Assembly: GCA_047601745.1 (NCBI GenBank)
Contig: JASGIS010000001.1
Span: forward strand, 5,704,001 to 5,768,000
Reading direction: 5' to 3'
From: JAKPAM01 sp047601745
Lineage (GTDB): Bacteria > Pseudomonadota > Gammaproteobacteria > Burkholderiales > Burkholderiaceae_E
DNA length: 64,000 nt
Under the pieces are notes generated by a model. That model worked only from the letters and a program-made list of their open reading frames with translations, was not told where the DNA came from and did no database searches. The position numbers were made by a program, and so were the translations under genes. Each line of letters opens with the position of its first letter. Within the stretch, counting starts at the first letter, position 1. Positions 25,531 through 33,366 of this stretch are shown here, in pieces.

Positions 25531-26862
25531 TCATGCGGCCCGGCCGAAACCCAGCACGCCCAGCGCCTTGTGCGCGGCCTCGCGCCCGGTGTCGACGCAC
25601 GCCTGCGTGCCGCCGCCGCCGTAGTCCTTGACGGCGTCGCCGACGTTCCACAGGTTCGGCAGCGGCGTTTCCTGAGGCAGGTCGAAGCCGGCACAGGAAC
25701 GCTGGGCCGGCCAGTCCCCGCGCATGACCCGGATGGACAGGATCCTGGCGCCTGCGAAGTCCGGAAACTCGTTGCGCAGGTCCTGCAGCCCCAGTTCGGT
25801 TTCGGCTTTTTCGTCGAAATCGCCCAGCGCCGGCCTGGGTACCACATAGGCGACGTACAGGTGCCAGCCCGGCGGCGCCATCTCGGGGCAGGTGGCGGTC
25901 AGCTCGCCCATGTTGCACAGGCGCTCGGTGTTGGCGAACGTGATGAGGCCCGGCAGGTCGATCAGGCGCTTTTGCGTCGCGAAGTTGACCACGATGTTCG
26001 CGGCCGGGCGCAGCACGCGCCTGGCCTTCGCGACGTAGTCCTCGCCGAGCGCGGTCTCGCCCGCGAGAGCGATCGTCGCCGCCGGACCGACGTTGCTGAT
26101 GACGACCTTAGCATCGACGCGATGCGACACGCCGTCGCGCTGCACGTCGACGCCGGTCGCGCGGCCGTCGGCCACGCGGATTCCGGTCACCGCCGCATCG
26201 AGCCAGATGTCGCCGCCCTTGGCGCGGATGCCGTCGCCCAGGTCGTTCCAGAGACCGATGGTCCCGCGCGGGCAGAAGCCGAAACGCTTGAACGCGCCCT
26301 TGAAAGCGAAGTAGGTCAGGAACGCGCGCGCCGGGAGCTCATCCGCATTGGCGGCCCAGATCGCCGCGCAGAAGTTTCGGAACAGACGGTGCACGGTCCG
26401 GTTGCTGGTGAACTTCTTCAGCCAGTCCTCCGTCGAAAGGGCTTCCTCGGGCAGCTCGGCGCTGCCCTTGCGCACGTCGCCGAAGCTCGCGCCGATCTTC
26501 GCCGCGGCCTTGGTCAGGCCGCCGAGGATCAGGTTCCATCCGCCGCCCTTGCTCGGGTCGATGATCTTGCCGTCGATGCGGAACACGGTGGCCGGTTGCG
26601 GCTCGCGCACGTCCAGCGGAATACCCAGCAGATCGAAGGTCTGTTCGAATCCGCTGCCGCGTTCGATCGCGATCGCGCCGCGGTTGACGATGAAACCGTC
26701 GATCTCCTCGCTGGAGGCACGACCGCCCAGGCGGTCCTGCGATTCCACGAGGAGTACCTTCCTGCCGGCGGCCACCAGATGGGCGGCGGCGCTCATGCCG
26801 CCGGCGCCGGCGCCGATCACGACGGCGTCATAACTGTGGAACGTGTTCGTCGATGAGTTCAT
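25531..26862 (-). CDS. phytoene desaturase-like FAD-dependent oxidoreductase
   Basis: A 443-residue flavoprotein of the phytoene dehydrogenase/amine oxidase fold. The dinucleotide motif V-V-I-G-A-G-A-G-G-M is at residues 14-23, followed by L-G-G-R-A-S-S near 42. The C terminus has L-W-N-V-G-D-A-V-K-D-Y-G-G-G-G-T, the second FAD contact of the family. No carotenoid genes are nearby; it sits between a CoA ligase and the LuxR-type regulator, so it probably oxidises, reduces or isomerises a hydrophobic cyclic intermediate. The exact reaction cannot be told from sequence. AAGGAG precedes the ATG at 26862. Confidence 0.85.
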   Translation of the reverse strand: MNSSTNTFHSYDAVVIGAGAGGMSAAAHLVAAGRKVLLVESQDRLGGRASSEEIDGFIVNRGAIAIERGSGFEQTFDLLGIPLDVREPQPATVFRIDGKIIDPSKGGGWNLILGGLTKAAAKIGASFGDVRKGSAELPEEALSTEDWLKKFTSNRTVHRLFRNFCAAIWAANADELPARAFLTYFAFKGAFKRFGFCPRGTIGLWNDLGDGIRAKGGDIWLDAAVTGIRVADGRATGVDVQRDGVSHRVDAKVVISNVGPAATIALAGETALGEDYVAKARRVLRPAANIVVNFATQKRLIDLPGLITFANTERLCNMGELTATCPEMAPPGWHLYVAYVVPRPALGDFDEKAETELGLQDLRNEFPDFAGARILSIRVMRGDWPAQRSCAGFDLPQETPLPNLWNVGDAVKDYGGGGTQACVDTGREAAHKALGVLGFGRAA

Positions 26863-26917
26863 GTCGTCTCCTTGTCGGGATGGGTTCGCGTCGTCGCCGC
26901 CGGTCGCGAGCACGCGC

Positions 26918-28477
26918 TCACGCGACCCGGCGGCCGCGATGAGCCCAGTGCGGCTCGCGCAGCGCGTCCTTGCGGATCTTTCCGGCGCCGGACAGCGGAA
27001 GCTCGGTGCGCACCTCGACGCTGCGCGGACACTTGTAGCCGGCGATCAGCGTCTTGCAGTGCGCGATCAGGTCCGCCTCCGAAACGTCCTGGCCCGGCTT
27101 GAGCACCACCACCGCGTGCACGCTCTCGCCCCACTTCTCGCTCGGGATGCCGATCACCGCGCACGACGCGATGGCCGGATGCTTGAGGATGGCGTTCTCG
27201 ACCTCGGCCGAGTAGACGTTCTCGCCGCCGCTGACGACCATGTCCTTGATGCGGTCGACGATGAAGATGAAGCCTTCGTCGTCCATGTAGGCGCCGTCGC
27301 CCGAGTACACCCAGCCGTCGCGCAAGGTGCCGGCGTTGTCCTCCGGGCGATTCCAGTAACCGATCATCGTCGACATGCCGCGCGCGGCGATCTCGCCCAC
27401 CGTGCCGCGCGGCAGTTCGTTGCCATCGGGCCCGACGATCCTTATCTCGGCGAGAGCCGCCGCGCGCCCGGCCGAACGCAACTTGCCGTGCGCGCGCCCT
27501 TGCTCCGTGTGGTAGTAGGGCGGCAGGTAGCTCACGCAGCCCGACAGCTCGGTCATGCCGTAGCCCTGCATCAGCGCCAGTTGCGGGAACGCGGCGGTCA
27601 GGCGATCGAGCAGCGTTTCGGCGATCGGCGACGCGCCATATATCAGGAACCTCAGGCTCGACAGATCGAACCGGCTGAACGCCGGGTGGTCCAGAACCAT
27701 CTGGATCATGGTCGGCACGAGCAGCGTGTCGGTCACGCGCTCGCTCTGCACCGTCTCCATGAAGCGCAGTGCGTCGAAGGTCGGCAGCAGGACGTGGGTG
27801 CCGCCGGCGATGAACTGCCACCATACCCCCTGCGCGCCGGCGAGGTGGAAGACCGGCGCAGCGTGCAGGTATACCGGGCCGACCGGATAGCCGATCGCCA
27901 GCCGGTTCAGGGCCGCGCCCAGCAGGCTGCCGTGCGAGACCATCACGCCCTTGGGAAAGCCGGTGGTACCGCCGGTATAGAACACCGCGGCCAGGTCGGA
28001 ACCGCTGGCGTACACGTCGTCCACCGGATCGGACCGGGCGATCAGTTGCTCGTAGTCGAGCATGCCGGCGGGGCACGCCTGCTCGCCGATATGGATGAGT
28101 TCGCGCAAGGTGCGCGATTCGGCGCGCACCTCGTCCATCAGCGGCAGATGGGCGTCGTCGACGAAGAGCTGCGTGGTCTCGCAGTCATTGAACGAGAAGG
28201 AAAGCTCCTTCGCGCTCCAGCGGGTATTCGCAGGATTGATCGCCGCCCCGAGCCAGAACGCCGCCATGAGGACTTCGAGGTAGCGGTCCGAATTGAGCGA
28301 CAGGATGCCGACCCGATCGCCCTTGCCGACGCCCAGGCCGCGCAAGCCGCCCGCCAGACGCCGGACGCGGTCGACGAACTCGGCGTAGGTCTGCCGGCGC
28401 CCATTAGCGATAGTCGCGATGCGCTGCGGATTCTGCTGCAACGCGCGATGGATGGATTGAGTGATGCCGGCCGTCAT
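26918..28477 (-). CDS. AMP-forming acyl-CoA ligase
   Basis: A 519-residue ANL ligase. The P-loop F-Y-T-G-G-T-T-G-F-P-K-G is at 166-177, Y-G-M-T-E-L-S near 313, G-D-G-A-Y near 398 and the C-terminal lysine in S-G-A-G-K-I-R-K near 500. It starts 9 bp after the alpha/beta hydrolase stop and is followed after 55 bp by the desaturase-like flavoprotein. It resembles the ligase at 20866-22431, which suggests an old duplication within the operon with divided substrate roles. The substrate acid is unknown. Confidence 0.92.
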   Translation of the reverse strand: MTAGITQSIHRALQQNPQRIATIANGRRQTYAEFVDRVRRLAGGLRGLGVGKGDRVGILSLNSDRYLEVLMAAFWLGAAINPANTRWSAKELSFSFNDCETTQLFVDDAHLPLMDEVRAESRTLRELIHIGEQACPAGMLDYEQLIARSDPVDDVYASGSDLAAVFYTGGTTGFPKGVMVSHGSLLGAALNRLAIGYPVGPVYLHAAPVFHLAGAQGVWWQFIAGGTHVLLPTFDALRFMETVQSERVTDTLLVPTMIQMVLDHPAFSRFDLSSLRFLIYGASPIAETLLDRLTAAFPQLALMQGYGMTELSGCVSYLPPYYHTEQGRAHGKLRSAGRAAALAEIRIVGPDGNELPRGTVGEIAARGMSTMIGYWNRPEDNAGTLRDGWVYSGDGAYMDDEGFIFIVDRIKDMVVSGGENVYSAEVENAILKHPAIASCAVIGIPSEKWGESVHAVVVLKPGQDVSEADLIAHCKTLIAGYKCPRSVEVRTELPLSGAGKIRKDALREPHWAHRGRRVA

Positions 28478-28486
28478 GAAATGTCC

Positions 28487-29410
28487 TCATCGCACTGTCT
28501 GTCGGGTGGAGGCGGCATCGAACCGGGCCGCCAGGAATCGCCCGCCGTCGGCCAGCGCGTCGCGCGCTTCGGCCAGCAGAGCGGGGAACTGCTGGAACAC
28601 ATGGATCATCCCCGGCCACACCTGCAGCTCGGCCCTCGCTCCCGCGGCGAGCGCCCGGCGCACGAAGGCCTCGGAGTCGCTGACGACCGTCTCGCGCTCG
28701 CCCACCTGCAGCAGCATCGGCGGCAACGCGGCCAGTTCGTCGGGCTCGGCGAACAGCGGCGACGCGAGCGGGTCCTCGGGATCCCCCGAACCGTCCAGGT
28801 AGTCGCGCGCCATCGCGACGATCATCGGCCGCTGGTGAATCGGGTCGAGCGCGGCGCGGGTCTGGTAGCTCTCCCCCGAGGCCGTGAGATCGGTCCACGC
28901 CGACAGCCCCCAGTAGGCCACCGGTACCGGCTCGCCGCGGCGTCGCAGCGCCAGCAGCAGCGACAGGCCCAGGCCGCCGCCGGCGGAGTCGCCCGCGACC
29001 GCGATCCGCCCGGCGCTCACGCCTTGCGAACGCAACCAACGGTAGGCGGCCAGCGCATCGTCCAGCGCGGCGGGGTAACGATGCTCGGGCGCCAGGCGAT
29101 AGCCGACGCCCAGCACGCGCGCACCGGCCGCCGCGGAAACGCCGGCCATCAGTTCGCGATGCGAGGCGAGCGAGCCCAACTGGAAGCCGCCGCCGTGGAA
29201 GTACACGACGACGCGGTCGGCGCGTGCGCCGGGCGCGACGACCCACTGGCACGGCACGCCGGCGGCATCGACGGCCTGCACGTCGGCATCGCCGGGCTCG
29301 TCGAACAACCGGTCCCAGTCGGCCCGCCTCCGCGCCACCGGCGTGTCGCGTCGCCAGCGGCCGTAGACGGCCTTGACGCGGGCGATGACGTCGTCGATGG
29401 CGGCCGTCAT
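28487..29410 (-). CDS. alpha/beta hydrolase, hormone-sensitive lipase family
   Basis: This 307-residue esterase-like enzyme has the oxyanion motif Y-F-H-G-G-G-F near residue 75, the nucleophile G-D-S-A-G-G near 145 and the catalytic histidine in P-G-M-I-H-V-F near 275. These are the marks of the HSL/family IV group. The ATG at 29410 overlaps the SDR stop as ATGA, so the two are coupled; a GTG at 29419 is an alternative. It may hydrolyse an ester or lactone, or release an acid for the CoA ligase encoded next. No signal peptide is seen, so it acts in the cytoplasm. Confidence 0.9.
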   Translation of the reverse strand: MTAAIDDVIARVKAVYGRWRRDTPVARRRADWDRLFDEPGDADVQAVDAAGVPCQWVVAPGARADRVVVYFHGGGFQLGSLASHRELMAGVSAAAGARVLGVGYRLAPEHRYPAALDDALAAYRWLRSQGVSAGRIAVAGDSAGGGLGLSLLLALRRRGEPVPVAYWGLSAWTDLTASGESYQTRAALDPIHQRPMIVAMARDYLDGSGDPEDPLASPLFAEPDELAALPPMLLQVGERETVVSDSEAFVRRALAAGARAELQVWPGMIHVFQQFPALLAEARDALADGGRFLAARFDAASTRQTVR

Positions 29411-30153
29411 GCGCCGCACCCCATGCCGCCGGACACGCCCAGTACCTCGCCCGTCACATAGCCCGCCCCCTCGGTGGCGAGAAAGGCGACGGCGGCGGCC
29501 ACTTCGTCCGGCGTACCGAGCCGCCCTGCGAGCGTCGCCCCGGTCATGGCTTGCATGATCTTGCCGCCTCCGCGCTCCACGGCCTGGCGCAGCAGCGGCG
29601 TATCGATCGGGCCCGGCGCGACCACGTTGGCCGTGATGCCCCGGCGCCCGTTCTCGCGCGCGATCGAGCGGGTGAACGCGATGACGCCGCCCTTGGCGGC
29701 CGCGTACACCGAGCCGCCGCGCGAGCCGAGCCGGCCCGCTTCGGAAGCGATGTTGACGATGCGGCCGTAGCCGGCCGCCTGCATGCCGTCGAGCACCGCG
29801 TGCGTGGTGTTCAGCACCGACTCCAGGTTGACCGCGAGCAGGCGGCGCCAGTCGGCCGGCGAGGTCTGCGTGAAGAACGCGTGCTGGTCCACGCCCGCGC
29901 TGTTGACCAGGATGTCGAACGGGCCGTGCTCGCGCACCGCGGCCGACACCGCATCGAAGTCGGTGACGTCCAGCCGCACGCCGGCACCGCCGATCTCGCG
30001 TGCCAGCCGGACCGCCGCATCGCGCTGCAGATCGGCGATGACCACGGCCGCGCCATCGGCCGCCAGCCGCCGGGCGACCGCCGCGCCGATACCGCTGGCG
30101 CCGCCGGTGACCAAGGCCCGCCGGTTCGCCAGCGCAGAAGAGGCTGCCCCCAT
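29407..30153 (-). CDS. short-chain dehydrogenase/reductase
   Basis: A 248-residue classical SDR. The cofactor motif T-G-G-A-S-G-I-G is at about residues 16-23, N-S-A-G replaces the usual N-N-A-G near 86, and the catalytic Y-A-A-A-K lies near 150. An acidic residue after beta-2 (I-A-D-L) suggests NAD(H) preference. It follows the enoyl-CoA hydratase by 2 bp and overlaps the hydrolase, so it belongs to the Rieske operon. A role in oxidising a dihydrodiol or hydroxyacyl intermediate is plausible from position; the substrate is not evident. Confidence 0.9.
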   Translation of the reverse strand: MGAASSALANRRALVTGGASGIGAAVARRLAADGAAVVIADLQRDAAVRLAREIGGAGVRLDVTDFDAVSAAVREHGPFDILVNSAGVDQHAFFTQTSPADWRRLLAVNLESVLNTTHAVLDGMQAAGYGRIVNIASEAGRLGSRGGSVYAAAKGGVIAFTRSIARENGRRGITANVVAPGPIDTPLLRQAVERGGGKIMQAMTGATLAGRLGTPDEVAAAVAFLATEGAGYVTGEVLGVSGGMGCGA

Positions 30154-30155
30154 CG

Positions 30156-30977
30156 TCAGCGCCCGGTGAAACGCGGCGCGCGCTTCTCGATCACCGCCGC
30201 CAGGCCTTCGAGCGCGTCGGCCGTTCCCGAGAGCACGGCCTGCGTGTGGTTCTCCTCGGGCATCGCGGCCTCCACCCCTTGCCCGATGCCGCTCCAGAGC
30301 AGACGCTTGGTGTTGGCCAAGGCGGCCGGCGCCCCCGCGGCCAACTGCCGCGCGAGCGCCAGAGCCTCTCGTTGCAGCGCATCGTCGGCCACCACGCGGG
30401 TGACCAGTCCGATCTCCTTGGCCTCGGCCGCCGTCAGCGTCGGATTCAGCATCAGGATCTCGGTCGCGCGGCGCAGGCCCACCAGTTGGGTGAGCGTGAC
30501 CGACACACCGGCATCGGGCACCATCGACACCCGGGTCGCGCCCGCCAGGAACCTGGCCGATTCGCCGGCCACGACGAAATCGGCCGAGCAGACCAGCCCC
30601 ATGCCGCCGCCGCCGGCCGCGAAGCCGTGCACCGCGCAGACCACGGGCGGGTTCAGGCGGATCAGTCCGGCCGCGACGAGCTGCAGGTAGCCGGTCGCCA
30701 CGCGGATGTAGTGCGGCAGCTCCGGGCCCTTGGACAGGAACGCGTGCACGTCCCCGCCGGCGCAGAAGTTGCTGCCCTCGCCGGTGATCAGCACGCAGCG
30801 CACGCGGCCGTCCCCATGCACGCGCATCACGACCTGGTGCAGCGCCTCGAGCAGTTCGACGTTCAGCCCGTTGGCCGATTCGGGCCGGTTCAGCCGGATG
30901 TGGGCCACGCCGTCGGCATGGAGCGCCAGCAAGGCCGGCCCTTCGCCGACCAGAACGGTTGCGGGGGTATCCGTCAT
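30156..30977 (-). CDS. enoyl-CoA hydratase/isomerase family protein
   Basis: This crotonase-fold enzyme of 273 residues has N-F-C-A-G-G-D-V near residue 73 and A-V-H-G-F-A-A-G-G-G-G-M-G near 115. The position of the second catalytic acid reads V-P-D-A-G-V-S, so D replaces E; isomerase, hydratase or ring-opening chemistry are all possible. It starts 9 bp after the oxygenase beta-subunit gene. In phenylacetate- and benzoyl-CoA-like pathways such proteins act directly after ring oxygenation, which fits its place here but is not proven. Confidence 0.88.
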   Translation of the reverse strand: MTDTPATVLVGEGPALLALHADGVAHIRLNRPESANGLNVELLEALHQVVMRVHGDGRVRCVLITGEGSNFCAGGDVHAFLSKGPELPHYIRVATGYLQLVAAGLIRLNPPVVCAVHGFAAGGGGMGLVCSADFVVAGESARFLAGATRVSMVPDAGVSVTLTQLVGLRRATEILMLNPTLTAAEAKEIGLVTRVVADDALQREALALARQLAAGAPAALANTKRLLWSGIGQGVEAAMPEENHTQAVLSGTADALEGLAAVIEKRAPRFTGR

Positions 30978-30986
30978 CGCGGCTCC

Positions 30987-31478
30987 TCAGATCAGAAAGG
31001 CCATGGAGTACAGGGCCGTGTGGTTGTTGACCAGCATCACCTTCTTGAGCGCCATGCGAAGACGATCGCCGTCGCGGCGCAGCGTGTATTCGTTGCGCGA
31101 GGCCCAGAGCACGTCGCCGCGAGTCTGCGACTCGAACACCATCGCGTTGGCCGCCGCGCGGATCTCCCGTCCGTCGTCCGCCAGGACTTCGACGTTGGAG
31201 ACCAGTCGACGCAGGCGCGACTGGGGCGTCTGGCTGAAGCGCTTGCCGGTGTGGTACTGGCGGATGCGCAGCGCGATGCGCGAGCGGTTGTCGTACACGA
31301 TCGACATCTTCTTCTCGGGATCGATGTCGTCGCCGTTGGCGGGCACCCAGTAGACGGCGTCATCGGTCCAGAGCGCCTCCCACTCGTCGTACTGATGCTC
31401 GTCCTGCAGGCGCGCTTCGCGGTAGATGAACTGCGTGACGTCTTCGAGCGTCGCGCGCTGGTCGATCGTCATCGCCAT
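30987..31478 (-). CDS. Rieske ring-hydroxylating oxygenase, beta subunit
   Basis: The 163-residue NTF2-like protein matches the small subunit of aromatic-ring dioxygenases: F-I-Y-R-E-A-R-L-Q-D and Y-D-E-W-E-A-L-W near the N terminus, R-I-R-Q-Y-H-T-G in the middle, and R-N-E-Y-T-L-R-R near residue 130. The ATG at 31478 shares one base with the alpha-subunit stop (TGATG) and has GGAGG 7 bases upstream, ensuring equal synthesis. Beta subunits are structural partners of the alpha trimer. Confidence 0.93.
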   Translation of the reverse strand: MAMTIDQRATLEDVTQFIYREARLQDEHQYDEWEALWTDDAVYWVPANGDDIDPEKKMSIVYDNRSRIALRIRQYHTGKRFSQTPQSRLRRLVSNVEVLADDGREIRAAANAMVFESQTRGDVLWASRNEYTLRRDGDRLRMALKKVMLVNNHTALYSMAFLI

Positions 31479-32761
31479 CACGCCGCCTCCATCAGGGACC
31501 TGTAGTGGCGCCAGATGCCGCGCGTCGGCACCTCGTCGGTGTTGTCACCGATCAGGAAACCCTCGGCGTCGCGGCGCTCGCGGTGCTTGCCGCGCCCCAG
31601 GAACAGCCACTCGGGCTTGCGCATCTGCACCCCCATCTGCGTACGCTCGTACATCTCGGCATCGTCGGCGAGCAGGAAACCGGCGGGACCGACCGAGCCC
31701 ATCGTCTGCTGCCGCATCCGGCGGTTGAGGTCCGGCGCCCCCTTGAACTGCAGCGCCGTCACGTGCTGCACCGTCTCGTTCACCGATAGCGGCTGGATCA
31801 CGAAGATCTGGATCTCCGCGATGAACAGGTTGGGAAAGATCATGATGTGCGGCGTGCCGTCGATCATGATCGTGCGCGCCTTTTCCTCGCCATAAGCGGC
31901 ATTCATCTTCGCCACGTACTCGGGCAGCTTGTCGGCCGTGGTGCCGAACCAGGACAGCGGCACGTCGCGCTTGCGGAATTCCGGGCGCAGGTCGTTCTCG
32001 GTGTGCCCGTTGCCGAAATCGCGCGAAACGGCGGTGGACTCGGCGCTGTAGAGCGAACCGATGCCGCTCTGCGCCACCTCGAAGATCGACGCGTGCACGA
32101 ACGACGGGTGATAGCCGTCGGTCTCGTTCTCGACGAGGAATTTCCAGTTCGCCTTGACCTTGTGCTTGAGGAAACCCGCGGTGATCTCGATCTCGCCTTC
32201 GGGCGAGGTCTCGCACAGCGCATCGATGGACTTCATCGCGGGGCCCAGGTGCTCCTCGAGGCTCGGGCCTTCGGCCGCCATCGAACCGAAAACGAAGCCG
32301 CGATAGCTGGCCACCCTCGCCACCCGGCCCAGGCCCAGTTCACGACGGTCGACGCCCTCGTATCCGGAAGGAAACGGATAACCCTTCAGAGCGCCATCGT
32401 TGGCGAAGGTCCAGCCGTGGTACGGGCACGTGAACGACCGGGCACTGCCCTGCTCCTTCATGCAGACGCGGTTACCCCGATGCGGGCAGCGGTTGTGCAG
32501 CAGATGAATGGCGCCGGACCTGTCGCGGGTCATGATCACCGGCTCGGGCCCGATCGACTTCATCACGAAGTCGTTGACGTTCGGCACCTCGCTTTCATGG
32601 CCGACGTAGACCCAGGTGCGAAACCAGATCTTGCGCAGCTCTTCCTGATAGATGGCGGGATCCGTGTAGAGGGAGCCGTGCACATGGGAAGTTCGAACCA
32701 GTCGATCCCAGGCCGGCGCGGTTCCGGCAGGCGCGATGGGGATGGTGGCGCAGGGTTCCAA
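31478..32761 (-). CDS. Rieske ring-hydroxylating oxygenase, alpha subunit
   Basis: The catalytic subunit, 427 residues from the chosen start. The Rieske cluster ligands are C92-P-H94 and C112-x-x-H115. The mononuclear iron site is D215-x-x-H218-x4-H223, with the third ligand probably in L-A-D-D-A-E-M-Y-E near 385. No ATG lies at the conserved N terminus; a TTG at 32761 preceded by GGAG 6 bases upstream gives the usual length. The gene lies 35-40 bases downstream of a strong promoter that carries operator site D. Substrate specificity cannot be read from the motifs; the surrounding CoA enzymes suggest an aromatic or arylated acid or its CoA ester. Confidence 0.93.
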   Translation of the reverse strand: MEPCATIPIAPAGTAPAWDRLVRTSHVHGSLYTDPAIYQEELRKIWFRTWVYVGHESEVPNVNDFVMKSIGPEPVIMTRDRSGAIHLLHNRCPHRGNRVCMKEQGSARSFTCPYHGWTFANDGALKGYPFPSGYEGVDRRELGLGRVARVASYRGFVFGSMAAEGPSLEEHLGPAMKSIDALCETSPEGEIEITAGFLKHKVKANWKFLVENETDGYHPSFVHASIFEVAQSGIGSLYSAESTAVSRDFGNGHTENDLRPEFRKRDVPLSWFGTTADKLPEYVAKMNAAYGEEKARTIMIDGTPHIMIFPNLFIAEIQIFVIQPLSVNETVQHVTALQFKGAPDLNRRMRQQTMGSVGPAGFLLADDAEMYERTQMGVQMRKPEWLFLGRGKHRERRDAEGFLIGDNTDEVPTRGIWRHYRSLMEAA

Positions 32762-32802
32762 GGCGGTCTCCGAAGAGTTGTCGATGCGAATCAGTGCGTG
32801 CA

Positions 32803-32832
32803 ATAATAGACCGACGGGACGGTCTATGTCAA
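32803..32832 (-). promoter_or_regulatory. sigma-70-type promoter containing TetR operator site D
   Basis: Read leftwards, TTGACA (32832-32827) and TATTAT (32808-32803) are separated by 18 bp, close to the sigma-70 consensus. The palindrome ATAGACCG-N6-CGGTCTAT (32806-32827) fills the spacer and overlaps both boxes, the classical arrangement for a TetR repressor. It drives the Rieske alpha gene and probably the eleven genes behind it, and lies 46 bp from the divergent ferredoxin gene. Confidence 0.85.
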
Positions 32833-32872
32833 CGACCGACGCCCCCCCTAATCGAAGCCAAAAGGTCACCGC

Positions 32873-33193
32873 ATGCCCACCGTCGTCTTCATCGATCACA
32901 ACGGCGCCACCTACCGGGTCGAAGCGCCGGCCGACAAGAGCCTGATGCAGATCGCGCTCGACAATGCGGTGCCCGGCATCCTGGGCGACTGCGGCGGCTC
33001 GTGCAGTTGCGCGACCTGCCACGGCTACGTGCAGCAGCCCTGGGACGCGCGCTTGCCGCCGCGCTCGGAAACGGAGGTCTTCATGCTCGAGGGCGTGCCC
33101 GATCCGCGTGACAACAGCCGCCTGTGCTGCCAGATCCGCATGACGCCCGAACTCGACGGCATCGTCGTTCACCTGCCCGAAGAGCAGGTCTGA
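32873..33193 (+). CDS. [2Fe-2S] ferredoxin, putidaredoxin/adrenodoxin type
   Basis: A 106-residue electron carrier. Cluster ligands are C40, C46, C49 and C86 in the C-x5-C-x2-C-x36-C pattern (D-C-G-G-S-C-S-C-A-T-C-H and L-C-C-Q-I), diagnostic of vertebrate-type/putidaredoxin-like ferredoxins, not of Rieske-type ferredoxins. It is divergent from the Rieske oxygenase genes across operator site D and should receive electrons from the reductase encoded at 14240-15514. A plant-type ferredoxin with a GR-like reductase makes this resemble class IIA/IIB-like oxygenase systems. The ATG at 32873 begins the conserved M-P-T-V-V-F sequence. Confidence 0.94.
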   Translation: MPTVVFIDHNGATYRVEAPADKSLMQIALDNAVPGILGDCGGSCSCATCHGYVQQPWDARLPPRSETEVFMLEGVPDPRDNSRLCCQIRMTPELDGIVVHLPEEQV

Positions 33194-33366
33194 CCATGCG
33201 TCGCGGCAGCGAGAAACCGGCATCACGGCGCCGAGCCGGATCCTTCCGCCCATCCGACCCGGACGACTGCCGGGCGAACCGTGGTCGGACGCTTAGCGAG
33301 CCAGCTCGCAGCCCCGGCGATACGCGCTGCGGCGCGGCGCCGCGCACGAACGAGCGCGGACGCGCT

